Origin: Blastomyces gilchristii SLH14081
Lineage: Eukaryota > Ascomycota > Eurotiomycetes > Onygenales > Ajellomycetaceae
Reading direction: 5' to 3'
DNA length: 64,000 nucleotides
NCBI RefSeq assembly: GCF_000003855.2
Contig: NW_003101644.1
Coordinates: 181,040 to 245,039, forward strand
Shown: positions 43,921 through 57,783 of the stretch, piece by piece
Position numbering within the stretch: the first letter of the stretch is position 1
How the letters are laid out: every line of letters begins with the position of its first letter
The notes under the pieces: model-generated
What the model saw: the letters and a program-made list of their open reading frames with translations, nothing else
Databases searched by the model: none
What the model was told of the DNA's origin: nothing
Program-made: the position numbers and the translations under genes

Positions 43921-45660
43921 TAAGTCTGATCTTCATCTACACTTACAAGAGTCTGTAAGAGTTCAAAAGTTAATATCTTCTTGAGTATACTAATTTTCAT
44001 TCAATTCTTTCAAGATTGATCACCTGCTTCTAGAATCTTGATGTTAAAGTCAGAAATGAATGTTATAAGAGAAGTGTTTCTCTGTCAGACACTCTGTAAT
44101 TAATCTAATACTTTCTGTTGTATAACAGTGTCTTGAAACAGAATATCAAGATATTTGATGATATTATCAGACATTTACAATGCTGATTCACATACTTTCA
44201 TTTATGAATGAAACTTCTGTTTTGTGTGATTCTTCAATTATTCATTAATATATTAATCTTGATTGATTAATAAATCAATAACATCTTTATCTACACTCAG
44301 TTTTATAAGCATTTTCATTCTTTATAATAAGTAGAGAGTGAGATCAGAAGCATTAAAATACATAAAAGCATTTAAGTGTTCTTTCAGCACTTTTATATTT
44401 GATTCTGTAGATGTTGAAATTGCATGAGTTTCTTGTTAATATAATTGTTAAATCTCTTCATATTAATGTTGTTGAGTTACATGCATATCAGCTATTTATT
44501 GTTATTGTAGTTTTAACATTACTTAAAGCCACTGTGATACTGTGTCTATACTTGTATTCAAGAGTTCTTTCATACTATTGTTAGACATGATTATATTGAT
44601 TATCAGATATGTGATATTTATGGAATTAAAAGAAGTATAATTGTATGAATATCTTATATATCTGTAGTGTCAGAACTCTTGAGTTTTTCACTGATATTCT
44701 CTTTATAAGATCTTATTCTCTTCATAAGATCTTGTTACAGAGTTAGAGCAACTGATAAACAAGCTTCTATATGAAGACTCAGTGTTCACTTAACTGATTA
44801 AGACTCAGTGTTCACTTAACTATTTTAACTGTTTCTCTATTTCTTACATGTTGTTACATGTTCAGATATCTCAGTGAATAATCATTTCTAATGAGAAGAT
44901 GATGAAATGTGAATAATCATTTCTAATAAGAAGATAATGAATGTTTTTCAAATGTAAGAGACCTATGCTGAATAGATTGATATAATATATAGATCTTATA
45001 TAACAAAGTGAAAAACATTAGAGAAGGAAAGAAAGAGAAAGTGTGAAAATTGATGATTGAAGTGAATATTTATATATATATGCAGTGAAGCTTCAGAGCG
45101 GAAGAATAGAAACTTTGTAGGTTTTTTAACTGAGAATCAGCGACTGAGAATCAGAACAGTAAAAATCTGTGAAGTGTAATGAAATAGTCTATATAATTAA
45201 TCAGGCGCAGCCCGTCACATCATTACACAGTTTTAAGATTAAATAGTAGTCTTATACTGTCTCAGTGAAACTTACTATCTACTCTTATCACATTTTTTAA
45301 ATAAGATTATGATTTTCACCTCTCAATTTAAATTATTTTTATTACTTTAAATGACTTTAAATCTCATTTAAGTATTATCAAAAAGTGTTACTTTTTAAAA
45401 AATTAAAAATAGTCTAAAAGAAATCTTAAAATGTCTAAAAATAGTAACTTTATATCAAGAATAAAATTAAATAAGATTAAATAAGATCACTTTATTATTT
45501 TTTCTAAGTTATGATTTTATTTTAAGATCTGATATATAGTCCCCTTACATGTTTTTTTAATAATTAGCCTCAGTGAGATTTATATTAAGAAATGTATGAG
45601 ATCAGATTAAATGAAATTAAATATGAAATTCATAATCTCAGTAATTAGTTTAATAATTAC

Positions 45661-45816
45661 TGACTTTTCTTCTTCTTTTTCTTTCTCAAATTAGAATAAA
45701 ATATATACTCAAGCAGCAGAATCTGCTGTTTCTAAATCTACTATTTCAAAACCTACTTAAAACTCTGAAAGTACTTAGAAGAGTAATACTCATACTTCTC
45801 TTCATAAGAAAGAAGA
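45661..45816. other. sequence between MITE-D and Gypsy-2 copy III
   Basis: A 156-bp AT-rich stretch. One plus frame reads TQAAESAVSKSTISKPT, coding-like, but too short to name. It may be the target DNA into which both elements jumped. Confidence 0.4.
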
Positions 45817-48800
45817 TGTGATGAGCTGCGCCTGATCAATCATATAGACTATTCTGTTACACTTCACAGATTTCTACTGTTCTGATACTCGGTCACTGAT
45901 TCTCAGCTGAAAAACCTACAGGATTTCTATTCTTTCACTCTGAAGCTTTATTATATACATGTATAAATATTCACTCTAATCACTGATTTCCACACTTTCT
46001 CTTTCTTTTCTTCTCTAATATTTTTCACTTTGTTATATAAGATCTATATATTATATCAATTTATTTAGTGTAGACTTCTTACATTTGAAAAATGTTTATT
46101 ATCTTCTTATTAGAAATGATTATTTATGTATCATCTTCTCATTAAAAATGATTACTCACTGAGATATTTAAACATATAACAATACATAAAAAATAGAGAA
46201 ATAGTCAAACAGTTAAGTAGACACTAAGTTCTGATCAGTTAAGCAGACACTGAGTTCTCAGATAGAAGCTTACTTATCAGTCACTCTGACTCTGTAACAA
46301 GATCTTATAAAGAGAACAAGATCTTATAAAGAGAATATCAGTGAAAGATCTGAGAGTTCTGATACTACAGATGTATGAGATATTCATACAATTACACTTC
46401 ATATAATTTCACAGATATCACACATCTGATGATTGATATAATCATGTCTAATAATAGTATGAGAGAACTTTTAAACACAAGCATAGACACAGTGTTACAG
46501 TGGCTCTGAGCAATGTTGAAATTATAATAATAATAAATAGCTGATATACATGCAACTCAATAATATCAATATGAAGAAATTCAATAATTATCTCAACTAG
46601 AAATCTCTGTACAGACAATTTCAACATCTACAGAATTGAATATAAAAGCACTGAAAGAATGCTTAGATGCTCTTATATATTTTAATACTTCTGATCTCAC
46701 TCTCTACTCATTATCAAGAATGGAAATGCTCATGAAACTGAGTATAGATAAAGATGTCATTGATTCACTAATCAATCAAGATTGATATATCAATAAATGA
46801 TTGAAGAATTGTGTGAAATAGAAGTTTTATTCATGAATAAAAGCATGTAAATCAGTGTTGCAAATATCTGATAACATCATTAAATATCTTGATGTTCTGT
46901 TTCAAGACACTGCTATATAACAGAAAGTATTAGATTGATTACAGAGTATCTGACAGAGAAACACTTCTCTTATAACATTCATCTCTGACTTTGATATCAA
47001 GATTTTAGAAGCAGATGATTAATCTTGAGAGAATTGAATGAAGATTAGCATGCTTAAGAAGATATTAACTTTTAAACTCTTACAGGTTCTTGTAAGTGTA
47101 GACAAAGATCAGACTTATGAAGATTTCTGTATACAACTTCAGACACTGAATAATCATCTTATCATGCTCAAGAGTATACAGAACAGTGGCAGAAGATATT
47201 ACACTTATACACCTGCACTGAGAAATAACTCAGTCACTCATACATCTGTGCTGAAGAATAACAATGATGCAGATGCTATGAATTGAGTAGACTTGAATGT
47301 CTATATATAAGTAAGAGTATCTGCTGTCTGAACAGACTTCTGAGTTTCTGAGATCACTTCTGAAGAAGTTGCTGATCAATGTTAATGAGAAGTGTCTATT
47401 AACTGTAATCAATTAGAATACATTGCTTTTAACGGCTGATTGACCTACATATCTTCTCACTTAAAGAATAAATCAGTGCCTGTCTGTGTCAACTACATTG
47501 CAGTGAAGAAAGATTCAGAAGATAACTATGAGAATGTCTTAATAAAACAGGGAAAAGATTAGCTTCTGTTCAAATTTGCAAACAGAAGCTTGAAGAGATC
47601 AGATGATAATAATTTGAAGAAAAGATAGTAATGAATATAATTCTTGTATCTACTGTGATGAATAATATGTATAATATGAAGATTATGATAGATAGTAGTC
47701 TATGTCACTATGCAATGATTAAATCTTTAGTTATAAGATATTATAACCTTCAGTGTATTCTCTTATTAAAACCTCAACTTCTCATTAAATTTAATAGCTT
47801 AAAAGATGTTTGCATCTGTTACATGATGAAACTAAACATAGATGTTAAAGAATATTAATATGAAGATGTTTACATATATGAAGTTAATAATCTTAATTAT
47901 AATCTTATATTAGAACTTGTCTAACTATCTGAATAAGACATCTTATTGAATACTTAAAACAGAAGCTTGATATTCTCTAACAATGATAGAATTTATAAAG
48001 ATGATATTCACAGAACTATAAACCTTACACAGATTTCTTGATTGAAATGAAAATAATTCTTCAAAGAAAATGCCTTCTCAACTGTATAGACTATGCTCAC
48101 TGATTAAAAATCAATTTTCTTCTTTAAATGTTGAAAAAGTTGATCATGAGAAGATATCTCTCTGAAGAGAAAAGCTTGAATCTCTTATAGACTTACAAAT
48201 AAGTGAACTATCTAAGAAGAAAGAATATGAATAATATTTGAAGAGAATTTCTACAATCAATATAGAAGACTCTATTCTGATTTATTCAGATAACTTCAAA
48301 AATGAGAATTTGAATAGATTAGGCACAGGCATTGCTTATACTGAAGATAATATCAATTTTATCTCAGATTTCTGAAATTTAGGCTGTGAATCTGAAGTCT
48401 TTGATACTGAACTATTTGTAATAGTGAAAGCTTTCAAACTCATTGAAATAAAATCTCATAAAAGAGAAAATAGTTTGAAAGAGACATGAATATTCTCTGA
48501 TAGTCAAGCTACTTTAAAAAGACTTAGAAATAGTCAGATTTATAATAATCAAATGAATCTTGAACTGATCTTAAACTCTGTTTTGAAAATTCAAAAGAGA
48601 AGAATATCAAAGCTGATAATTCATCTGCACTGAGTTTCTGCTCATATGAATATTCATAACAATGAATTGACTGATTTAGCTGCAAAAAAGAATTCAGAAT
48701 TAAGCAGATCTATTCAAAAAATTATGTCCTGATCTTTTATAAAGAGAAAAATAAAAGAATCTTATTTAGACAAGTGAAATGAAAGCTGGCAGAAACAAAA

Positions 48801-51499
48801 GAAGAGGATACATTTATTCAAGATTTGAAACAAAACTCAAGTGAAAATCTTGTTCAATTAAATGTAAAAAGAAAATATTCTCATCTATCATACAGCTGAA
48901 CTAGAACATGGTTATTTCATATCTTATATACAACGAATTGATGATAGATGTATTTCAATGGAATGCTTATTCTGCAATGTAAATAAGAATTCTGTATATT
49001 ATAATACAACTGTGCATTATACAATAGTCTCAGAGTCAGATTGAAAGAGAAGTATGATCTAAATTAATTAAATATAAGATTCTTATTCTCAACTGAGACA
49101 GCAATTAAATACTTAATAGACTTTCTATCAGAAACTCAAGCAGCTACAAGAAAATAGCTAAATTCAGAAATATCTGAATATGAAGAGGAGAAAATCAATC
49201 AGATATCCTTTGTTAAACAGCTATATACTATCTTTTAATAATTTGTTTTATTACAGTCTCTCTTTACTTTATCTTTTTCTTTCAATTCTTTTCTATCTAT
49301 CTATTTAATGTGTCTATCTTTAAGACTGTGTTCTCTTTTCTTTTGTCATGATATTGTCAAATGATTTCAAAGTATTAGAAGATGTTAAAAGACTGCAATT
49401 TGTAAACAGTTTTTGTATTCTGAGCTGGTGTGGTTCAGAAGAACGTACGACTGCCGGATAATAACACGGCCGCTTCCGAACACGCTTACGAATGTAAAGG
49501 GGCCCTAGCAGCCACTAATTAATTTAGATAACATATATAAGAAGCCGGCGTACGCCTGTAATCATATGCTGGCTCAAGGAACCTTTGAATCACATCTAGT
49601 AGTATGTCTAAAAACTGGTGAGAAGTGCAGGCTTCTTCAGAGTGTGATAATTCTGTCTACAAAGTGATTTGTAGTTATCATGTCAGTGTGATTCTAGAAC
49701 ATCTCAAAAGATAGTGTATAAAGAGCAGTGAGTAGAAGAGTATTCAATTGATACTGCTTCACTTATTGAGAGAAAACTTCACACTCAGATGAATACCATG
49801 TATGTGAACAGATAAGATGTGAGAAAGAGAATGAGAGCAGTGAACCAGATTTAAAGAAGTCTGCTCTCTATCTAAAAAAAGAATAAAAAGAGAGAGTGAT
49901 TATCATCAGAGTTATACAATGATAACAGAAATTATATAATGATATAGTGATATAATGATATAGTAATATAACAATATAGCAATATAATAATAGACATTGT
50001 ACAATTAATGAGAAATCACTGAAATAAATATCTTCTCTAGTCAATATAAATAACACTCTTCTCTGTTATCTGAACTGAAAGATATGCAGAATCTCTCAGA
50101 GAGTTTACTTAAAGCAGTAAGAAAAGTAACTGAGACTATTGAATCAGAATTGAAGCTCTGTACATATATAAGAATTCTAAACAAGATTGAGGCCTTGCAT
50201 ATGCAGTGACAGGCTGAGATGAAAGTTAAATAACAATTGATATTCACTGTGAATTAAATATTCATGATAAAGAGCTTCACTGACACAATCATCATTATTA
50301 ATAAGAATAGAGAAAACTAGGTCTTAGACCTGTAGCAGAAGATTGAATGTTTACATAGATAGATAACTACATTGAATCTGAAGATTTCATCACAATTATT
50401 TATAACCTCTTCAGAAATGTACACATCATCAGAGACTGCTGCACAGAATGAGAATCTGAGTATGAAATATATCAAGTCAGAAGATCTGTCAGAGTTATTA
50501 AGCTTTAATGACAACTGAAAAAATAATACTATAATCAGCTGACTAAGTCAGATACAATTATATTATTAGATTGAATGCAAACTTACAGACAGACAGTTAA
50601 CAGAATTTCAACAAGTCTTAAGATCTGCTGTATTTCTACACAGAAAAGTGAAGTCATTGTGAATAACTGATAAAAAGATAAATCTTACAGATCTAAAATG
50701 ATATTCATTCTTATGAACATGAAATAAGTTTTTCAAATAAATCTTACATAACTTTGAGAAAGTGAATGTATGAGATAAGTGTTATAAACACTTCACTGAG
50801 TGTAGATAAGTGAATAATCTTATATTATACTTTATACACTTCAGCTTATACTATCTCACATTGAATGAAGAGCTTTTAACATCTTTCTGTTTATAGATCT
50901 TTATTCATGATCTTACATCTGAGTTGAGAGTAGAATGAAAATATTTAATCTCATAGTCAGATACAATGAAGAAAGCATATAATATTCTTATTATATAGAA
51001 ACAAGTGAGTCAACTGTAATAGAAATTACTGCAATCAAGTATATCTTAACAGAGAATGAGTAATCAGACTTCTATAACACAAGTCACACACTTAGATGTA
51101 ATAGATCTAGATTTAAATATCATTGCTAAAGCACTGAATTATCTGAAAAAGAGATTCTCTGAGTGAAAAACTTGATATTATAAGCATTGAGCTTGCTTCA
51201 ACTGCAGATGCTAAAATCATGATATAAAAGATTACACAGAGTATACACAGTCAAGAAAAGTAAGAGAGTCAAAAAACTAGCAGAATCAGTGAGCTTGAAG
51301 ACACTTGCTGATATTCTATGAAAAGTCTTTAAAGTGAAAGAGATGTCTGTGTTAGAAGATTCTCTGAATTCTGTAAATATTAAGAGAAAGCAGGCTTCTG
51401 ACTGAGATGCAGATGAGAATGAAGCAGACACTTATCTCAATATCTTACAACCTGAAATATTAATATATAAAGAGCACTTGAGTAAGAATTGAGAGATAG

Positions 51500-54400
51500 C
51501 TACAAAAGTGTTAACAGATACAGAAGCTTCTATATAATATATTAATAATTATATAATCTGAAGACTGAAAGAGGTCTGCTGAGTGAAGAATTCTCAATAT
51601 ATAAAATTATCTGATAACTGATATTTAATATCATCTGTAAGAATAAGAGTTCTCTTGTACTTCAAAGAATGATCTTACTATATTTGAGTGTGAGAGCTGC
51701 AGAACATAAAATATAATCTTATTCTTAAACTCAATTGATTTCAAAAGTTCAATCTGTAGATTCAATGACATACATATCATATACAGTTAACTGATAAGAA
51801 GAAAACGGTTCATATAATTCTATCAACTGATATGAGAAGAACATTTCACATCTCTAATATAGAAGAGTTAAATCTGCTTATATATTAATAAGTAAAGAGA
51901 ATAATTCACAAGATCTCATCTGAAAGCATTCTGTATGTTATACAGGACTCAGAAGCAGAGAAAACCAAGATAAAGAATATACAGAAGAATAAGTGTATGA
52001 AGAAGCTTCTAAAGAAGTATGAGAAGATCTTCTGAACAGATCTTTCACTAAAATTACTGCCAGAATGAGAATTTATACATGAGATTGACACAGAGAATAT
52101 GAAATCAGTCAATCAGAATATATACTCTCTGTTATAAACACATCTTAAAGAATAGAAGTATCAGATCACAGACCTTCTAGAACATGATTTCATACAATTC
52201 TTATCAAGCACATAAGGCTTTCCAGTTCTATTTATGAAAAAGACAGATAAGAAGTGATGAATGTGTATTGATTATCAAGCACTCAATAAGCTTATAATCA
52301 AGAATGAATATTCACTGTCATAGATTCAACAATAGTTGAATACAGTTAAAAATGCCTGATATCTATCAAAGATTAATCTTCTCTCAGAATACTGACAGAT
52401 CTGTATAGATGAACTATTAGTACTGTGAATCATATTTAATATATAATGAAGAAAGTTTAAATTGCTGATAATATTATTCAGTCTGATAAATGTGTCTGTT
52501 ATCTTTCAAATGATGATGAATACAATTCTTTATAAATAGAATGAAATCTTATATCTTATATATCTGAATAATATTCTAGTCTTCTCAAACTCATATAATG
52601 AATATCTGAAGTATCTTGATAAAGTGCTTATAACTCTGACAGAGTATAAGCTCTATATCAAACTAACAAAGTGTATATTTGAAATGAAGAATTGAAGTTC
52701 ATAGAATATGTAGTGAGTGATAACTGTATATATCTCATTTCAGAGAAATTGAATGTCATAGTAAATTAACTATGACTGAGAAATGTATATTATATATAAT
52801 AGTTTCTTGAGTTAATCTCATATTACTGCAGATTTATCAAGAATTTCATATAAATAGCTGCATCACTCTCAGATCTCTTAAGAGAAATGAATACTAATCT
52901 ACAGAAGAAGAAGTTTCAGTTAATTATCTGAAATACTATGTATAAAGAGACTTTTCTCACACTGAGAGAATATGTAATAATATTCTTAGTACTTATTCAA
53001 TCAGACTGTGATAAATCTTTCTATATTGAGATGAATGCATCTGAATGAGCTATCAGAGACACTCTTCTACAGATGAGTAAGAATGACAAGCTGTATCTGA
53101 TGATGTATGATGATAGAAAACTATCAGATACTGAGCTCAATTATTCAGTATATGAAAAGAAATTATCAGTGATTAAATACACACTGATATTATAAGATAG
53201 ATATATTAACAACAGTTATACAACAATGATGATCACAGATTATAAAAGCCTTATCTATCTATAATTGATGATGAAACCTTTTAAATACTTAGCATGTTGA
53301 ATCTCAGAGTTTCAAGTATACAATCTTAATACTAAATACTGAAAGAAGTTAAATACTGTAATATCTGATACAACCAGTCATAGACCTGATTTCATGAGTG
53401 AGAATTCTGTGAACTAGATATAAGAGAAGTTTGTGTTAAATATACTGAGAAGATATAAGAAATTAGAATAAGTAAATACAATGATCTCTCACTTGAAGAA
53501 CAGCAAGATATCAGATGATAAGTATCTTATAAAAGTAGTAGAAGAGATACTTCTGAACTTCAAGCTGAGGAAATTGAAAAATGATATTATGCTTTACTAT
53601 AATCTAGAATATGTAGAAGCTCTCTATCTAGAACATTTATTTAGATACAACTTAATAACTCATATACACAAGAAATTCAGTCACTTAGAAAGTTCTGAAC
53701 TCATGAGTGTATTTGAATCAAGAGTGTACTGACTAAGCATGACTGAGAACATTCAGATGTACACTCACAAGTACCTGAATTATCAGATTATGAAAGAATC
53801 TAAGAAAGAATTAGAAGATGAGAAAGTATAATATCAGATGAAATATACAATACAACTATTCAAATAATGAGAGATGAATCTTATAGACATATTATCATAA
53901 ATATTAAATAGAAATCATTGAATAATCACTGCTATTGACTATACTACTGACTGATCAGTTGTGAAAGCAGTTTCAGAGATAACAGAGAAGATAGTGATAA
54001 AGTTTCTATATAATGAGATCTATGTCAACTATGAAATGTTATATGAGATTCTAACTGATAACAGTGTAAATCTTGTAGAAGAAGCAGTGAGATATTTTAT
54101 AAGTTAGTTACAGATAAGATATTATAGAACAATACTATATCATCTACAGATAAATAGAAAAGTGAAATACTTGAATAAAATCTTGAATAATATGCTGATG
54201 AAATATCTAGTGAACAAGTCTATGAGATTATGAGATGAATATCTTAATCAGATGCTATTAACTATGCAAATTCAGCAGCATGCAGTCTTCAAGCATTCAT
54301 CATTCTACCTGTTGTATGAATTGCATTCACACATCTCAGAAAATGCTTCAGAAAAGATGGAGAAGGAAACAGCAGTTGTGAATACAGCAGAAACAACAGT

Positions 54401-54551
54401 TGCAGATGCAACAGTCACAGACACAGAATCAAGATTAAAAGAGATTAGCCATGCACATGTAAAAGCTAATAAGTTACTTCTGAATCAAGTAATTCAATTG
54501 AAAAGAATACAAGACTCACTAGTTAAGAAATTGAGTCTCAAGATGAGAATG
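51500..54551 (+). pseudogene. Gypsy-1 pol: protease, RT, RNase H, integrase (RIP-broken)
   Basis: Protease: VLTDTEASI, where the usual DTGAS Gly is changed. RT: GFPVLFMKKTDKK, MCIDYQALNKLIIKNEYSL and LIYLNNILVFSNSYNEYLK (the YLDD box is degenerate, LNN). RNase H: FYIEMNASE and RKLSDTELNYSVYEKKLSVI. The integrase zinc-finger region is near 53500-53730. The integrase core is ITAIDYTTD, EILTDNSVNLVEEAV and a Pro/Gln-rich block with QIQQHAVFKHSSFYLLYELH at 54265-54330. The order PR-RT-RH-IN is Ty3/gypsy. The open 100-codon tail at 54252-54554 ends in a helical segment with SLVKKLSLK, usual after this integrase. No frame is functional. Confidence 0.9.
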
Positions 54552-57522
54552 TAAGTTCTTATATGCAATGAGAGTTCTGAGAAGTTTCAATCTAGATAAT
54601 TTAAGTTATATAAAATACTCAAATCACATTCTCTGAGAATATATACATTGAAAGAATCAGAGAGACAGATCTTATATAACTTAATAAATAATTCATATCT
54701 TATAAAAGTAAAGATGTAAGATCTGAGTGAATAATAATTATCTACAGTACTCTCATCAGTATTGAAAAAGAAGAGACTTATAATTGAAAAGTCTCATGAA
54801 GTAAGAGAAATCATAGACACTTATAAATCAGATAATCTCACTTATTTCAATCTTTTTATAATTATAAGAAAAGAATGAGAAGCAATGAAGAAATTAGATA
54901 AATATCATACTTTAATAAGTAATGAGACTGTAGTCAGTTGTATGATAATATACTGCAGATAGCAGATACAACACAGTAAAGAATAGTCTCAAAGTAGCAG
55001 ACTTACATATAAATCAGATTGCAGAAGAAAAAGAAATTCAGAGTTGAGTTCAACTGTTTACATCAGTTTAATCATAGAGATCACAGAGAATAAATCATCT
55101 GAAATATTCACAGATGTGTGAGATCAAGTTATCTTAATCTCTGAGAATGCTCAGAGATCAGATGAGATTAGTTTCAATGAGCTATTTACTGTAGTAATCT
55201 GAGTGAGTGAAGAGAGACAGTATAATATATGAGACAGAATTACAAAAGATGAAAGCTGCTGAACTTAGTCACTGAACACTGTATTATATAGAGATTGTGT
55301 AAGAGTAGTAATTAACAGACAAAGAAAAAGTGTAAGAAAAGAAAAGAAATAATGAATTGATCATCAACTGTAAAAGTCAGCTGTAAAAGATGAATATTAT
55401 CATATATATCTCATTTATTTTCATATATTACATATTTAATCTATTTCCAATGCCACACCACCTGAAAAACATTAAAAATAAAGGAAATCTCAAAACTTGA
55501 GATCTGTAAGAGATTTGAGAGCTGCAAGCTGCTCTTATAATAACACTGTATATATCTCTGATTTCTCTATTACTCTGTATATAATATTAAAGTCATTTAT
55601 TACAAGATTGACTGAAATATCAATATAGAAATGCATACACATGTGTATAGAAAAATTAAAGAAGAGCATAAGACTTACAAAATTAAAAGTCAAGACAGAG
55701 AGAGTGAAGATAGAAGAAACAAAAGAAGAAGAAGATACAGAATTAGATAAATAATAGCAGAAGTCACTCAGAGCTGAACACTTATAACTCAGTGTGTATA
55801 TAATCTTTCTCACAGAGAAGAGAGAGAAAGTAACAGAAGAAGCTTAAGAGTAGAAGAGAGTAGTCTCAGTAGTGTTATTATCTTTGATTAAAATAATCTC
55901 TGATGCTGGAGTAACTAAGAACTATTATTAGTGTATAAAACTGTAAAAGCAGAAGTAATAATTACTGAATAAATATCTACTGATCTTAGAATTGTATATG
56001 TAATTATAACACACATGAGGCTTCTCAGAAAGAGAGAGAGAGACACAGAAGAATACAGAAAGCAGAATATAGCATGTAAATAACTCATTCTTACAATGAC
56101 ATTTCAGACAAGATATACAAGTCTTACATCTACAGATGTAAAAAAGTACAACATTCATGTTTCTATTTCTAAAAATATGAATATTCTTTATCTGTATCAT
56201 GAAGTCAGATAATAAATACTAGAGAATAGACTGATACAGATCTATTATTTCAAAGAAATTCATTAGAGTAGATATACTCATAATATTAAACTTTACAGTT
56301 ATAAAAAGTTTCTTGATATCTATAAATATCATGACTTTATATATAATAAAACTCATAATAATTTTCTTTAAGAACAGAAAAATCAGTATTAGAAAGAAAA
56401 GATAAAAAAGAAAAAAACTTATAATTTTAACACTGTTAAGAGAGAAGATGAGTCTCTGATATAAATGAATAATTGTCTTATTATAAATATTTAAAATAAA
56501 TGTAATAATCAGTGTCTGTAACTGAGCTTTAAATAGTTGTATTATACATAGTTTTTATATAATAAATTGTTTCAGAAGTCAGTAAGAAGAGTAGAAGTAT
56601 ATACACTGAGATATGTGATTTATTAAGTCTATACAATATCTTCTTAAAATGAAGAGAGCTGATAATAAAAGCAGAGACAGCAGAAGCAGAGAGAGTAGAA
56701 GTAGTGAAAGTGAGAATTACAGAAACAGAGATAGTAAAAGAGAGAGAACTGAAAACAGAGATAAGAATAGAAAATTGAAAGAGAGCAGCAGAGAGAGAAA
56801 TAGTAACAGAAGAGATAGAGAGAGATATAAGAGACTCAGTTATATATAGCACAGACAATTTCTTCATTATCACATTCTTCAAGTTTTTAATTAATAATTC
56901 AATATTGAGATGTTCACTATCATCAGCAGATGTAAATCTGTCAATATATGAAGATTCTATGTTAATAAAAACAAACATCAGCATCTGTGTTTATATAAAA
57001 TTGTGTTAGAAAACATGATCAGAAGCTCACTAAGAAGAAAAATGATTAAGAGTGTATAAGAAGATAAAGAAGATATATCATTCATAATAATATATTCTGA
57101 TAATTATTAGAAGATAAACAAGTTCTGATCATATTTCACAATGTGTTATACTTACTGCTAATGAACTGCTCAGTATAAGCACTACAATAATACTTATTAT
57201 GAGAATAAGAGGCTATCATCAGAAACATGTATAATATAATAGATAAACAGATAGAAGGTGTTGAACAGAAGAAAAGACAGAAATCTTGAATAAGATAATA
57301 ATATTCAATGATGATAATAATGAAGAAGATAATTGAAGAATGCAAAAAGTGAGTGAATAAGTGATATAATATAGTGAAAGCTTCTTTATAAGAGTATATA
57401 AGAAGTACTAGCTGGATCAGAAATAGACTGTATAATTGTGAATACTAGCGGCGCGCTAATCTGCATGAGGCTAGGGCTTATGTCACAGTCATGTGAGCGT
57501 GACTGAATCTGGTGAGAGAGAA
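54552..57522 (-). pseudogene. Gypsy-1 antisense accessory gene, mutated copy
   Basis: Between integrase and the 3' LTR, minus-strand frames at 57136-57345, 56529-56984, 55928-56200 and 55535-55813 correspond one for one, in the same order, to the better-kept plus-strand frames of the second Gypsy-1 copy. The exon motif ASYSHNKYYCSAYTEQFIS and a donor gtaagt are kept. The Ser/Thr-rich middle and Cys-rich part are recognisable. Confidence 0.6.
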
Positions 57523-57762
57523 TATAATTCAGAAGAATGTACAACTGCTGAATAATAATACAGCTGCTTTCAAACACGCTTACGAATGTAAAGGGGCCCT
57601 AGCGGCCACTAATTAATTTAGATAACATATATAAGAAGCCGGCGTACGCCTGTAATCGTACGCTGGCTCAAGAAACCTTTGAATCACACTGGAATTTTCT
57701 GATTTTGCATATCTGAAATTGGTGAATGTATACTAGTTAACTTTACAGATATAGAAAAAACT

Positions 57763-57783
57763 CTGAGAACTAAAAGTTCTCAG
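57763..57783 (+). other. LINE 3' stem-loop
   Basis: Nine-base perfect stem CTGAGAACT / AGTTCTCAG with loop AAA, about 60 bp before the AAT tail. The retroposon at 28087 has an imperfect version. Such 3' hairpins can be the binding site of the LINE reverse transcriptase. Confidence 0.6.

Larger units (their letters stand above)
25910..45219 (-). mobile_element. Gypsy-2 LTR retrotransposon, copy II (minus strand), with nested insertions
   Basis: A Ty3/gypsy element with pol on the minus strand, inserted in MITE-D with 5-bp duplication TCATT. Its right (5') LTR is 44953-45219, 267 bp. The left (3') LTR is split by copy I into 25910-26147 and 39235-39263, again summing to 267 bp without the duplication. 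LTRs read TGTAAGAG...CCCGTCACA on the plus strand. The uninterrupted body runs 39264-44952 apart from MITE-C. Minus-strand remnants occur in the order gag-like (about 43000-44660), protease-like (42594-42893), RT and RNase H (about 41200-42450), and integrase (about 39850-40600). All frames are broken. Confidence 0.88.
25832..45652 (+). mobile_element. hAT-type MITE, copy D, split by Gypsy-2 copy II
   Basis: The left part (25832-25909) starts TAGACTGACTG; the right part (45220-45652) ends in TAGTTTA, the mutated form of CAGTCTA. The outer flanks carry identical 8-bp duplications ATAATTAC (25824-25831 and 45653-45660), 19.8 kb apart, proving both parts belong together. It is the most heavily C-to-T/G-to-A mutated copy of the family and the outermost shell of the nest. 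Confidence 0.85.
49429..57688 (+). mobile_element. Gypsy-1 LTR retrotransposon, complete copy, 8.26 kb
   Basis: LTRs 49429-49594 and 57523-57688 are both 166 bp and start TGTGGTTCAG (TATAATTCAG in the mutated 3' copy) and end GAATCACA. They are flanked by 4-bp duplications CTGG. The body has gag with a CCHC-like knuckle (CFNC near 51195), protease, RT, RNase H and integrase on the plus strand, then 3 kb holding an antisense accessory gene. LTR differences are only C/T and G/A. Almost every Trp, Arg and Gln codon in pol is a stop, so it is dead. Confidence 0.93.

Noticed and set aside
56649..56849. Arg/Ser-rich plus-strand frame (66 codons) in Gypsy-1
   Set aside because: Reverse of the Ser/Thr-rich part of the antisense accessory gene; composition explains it.
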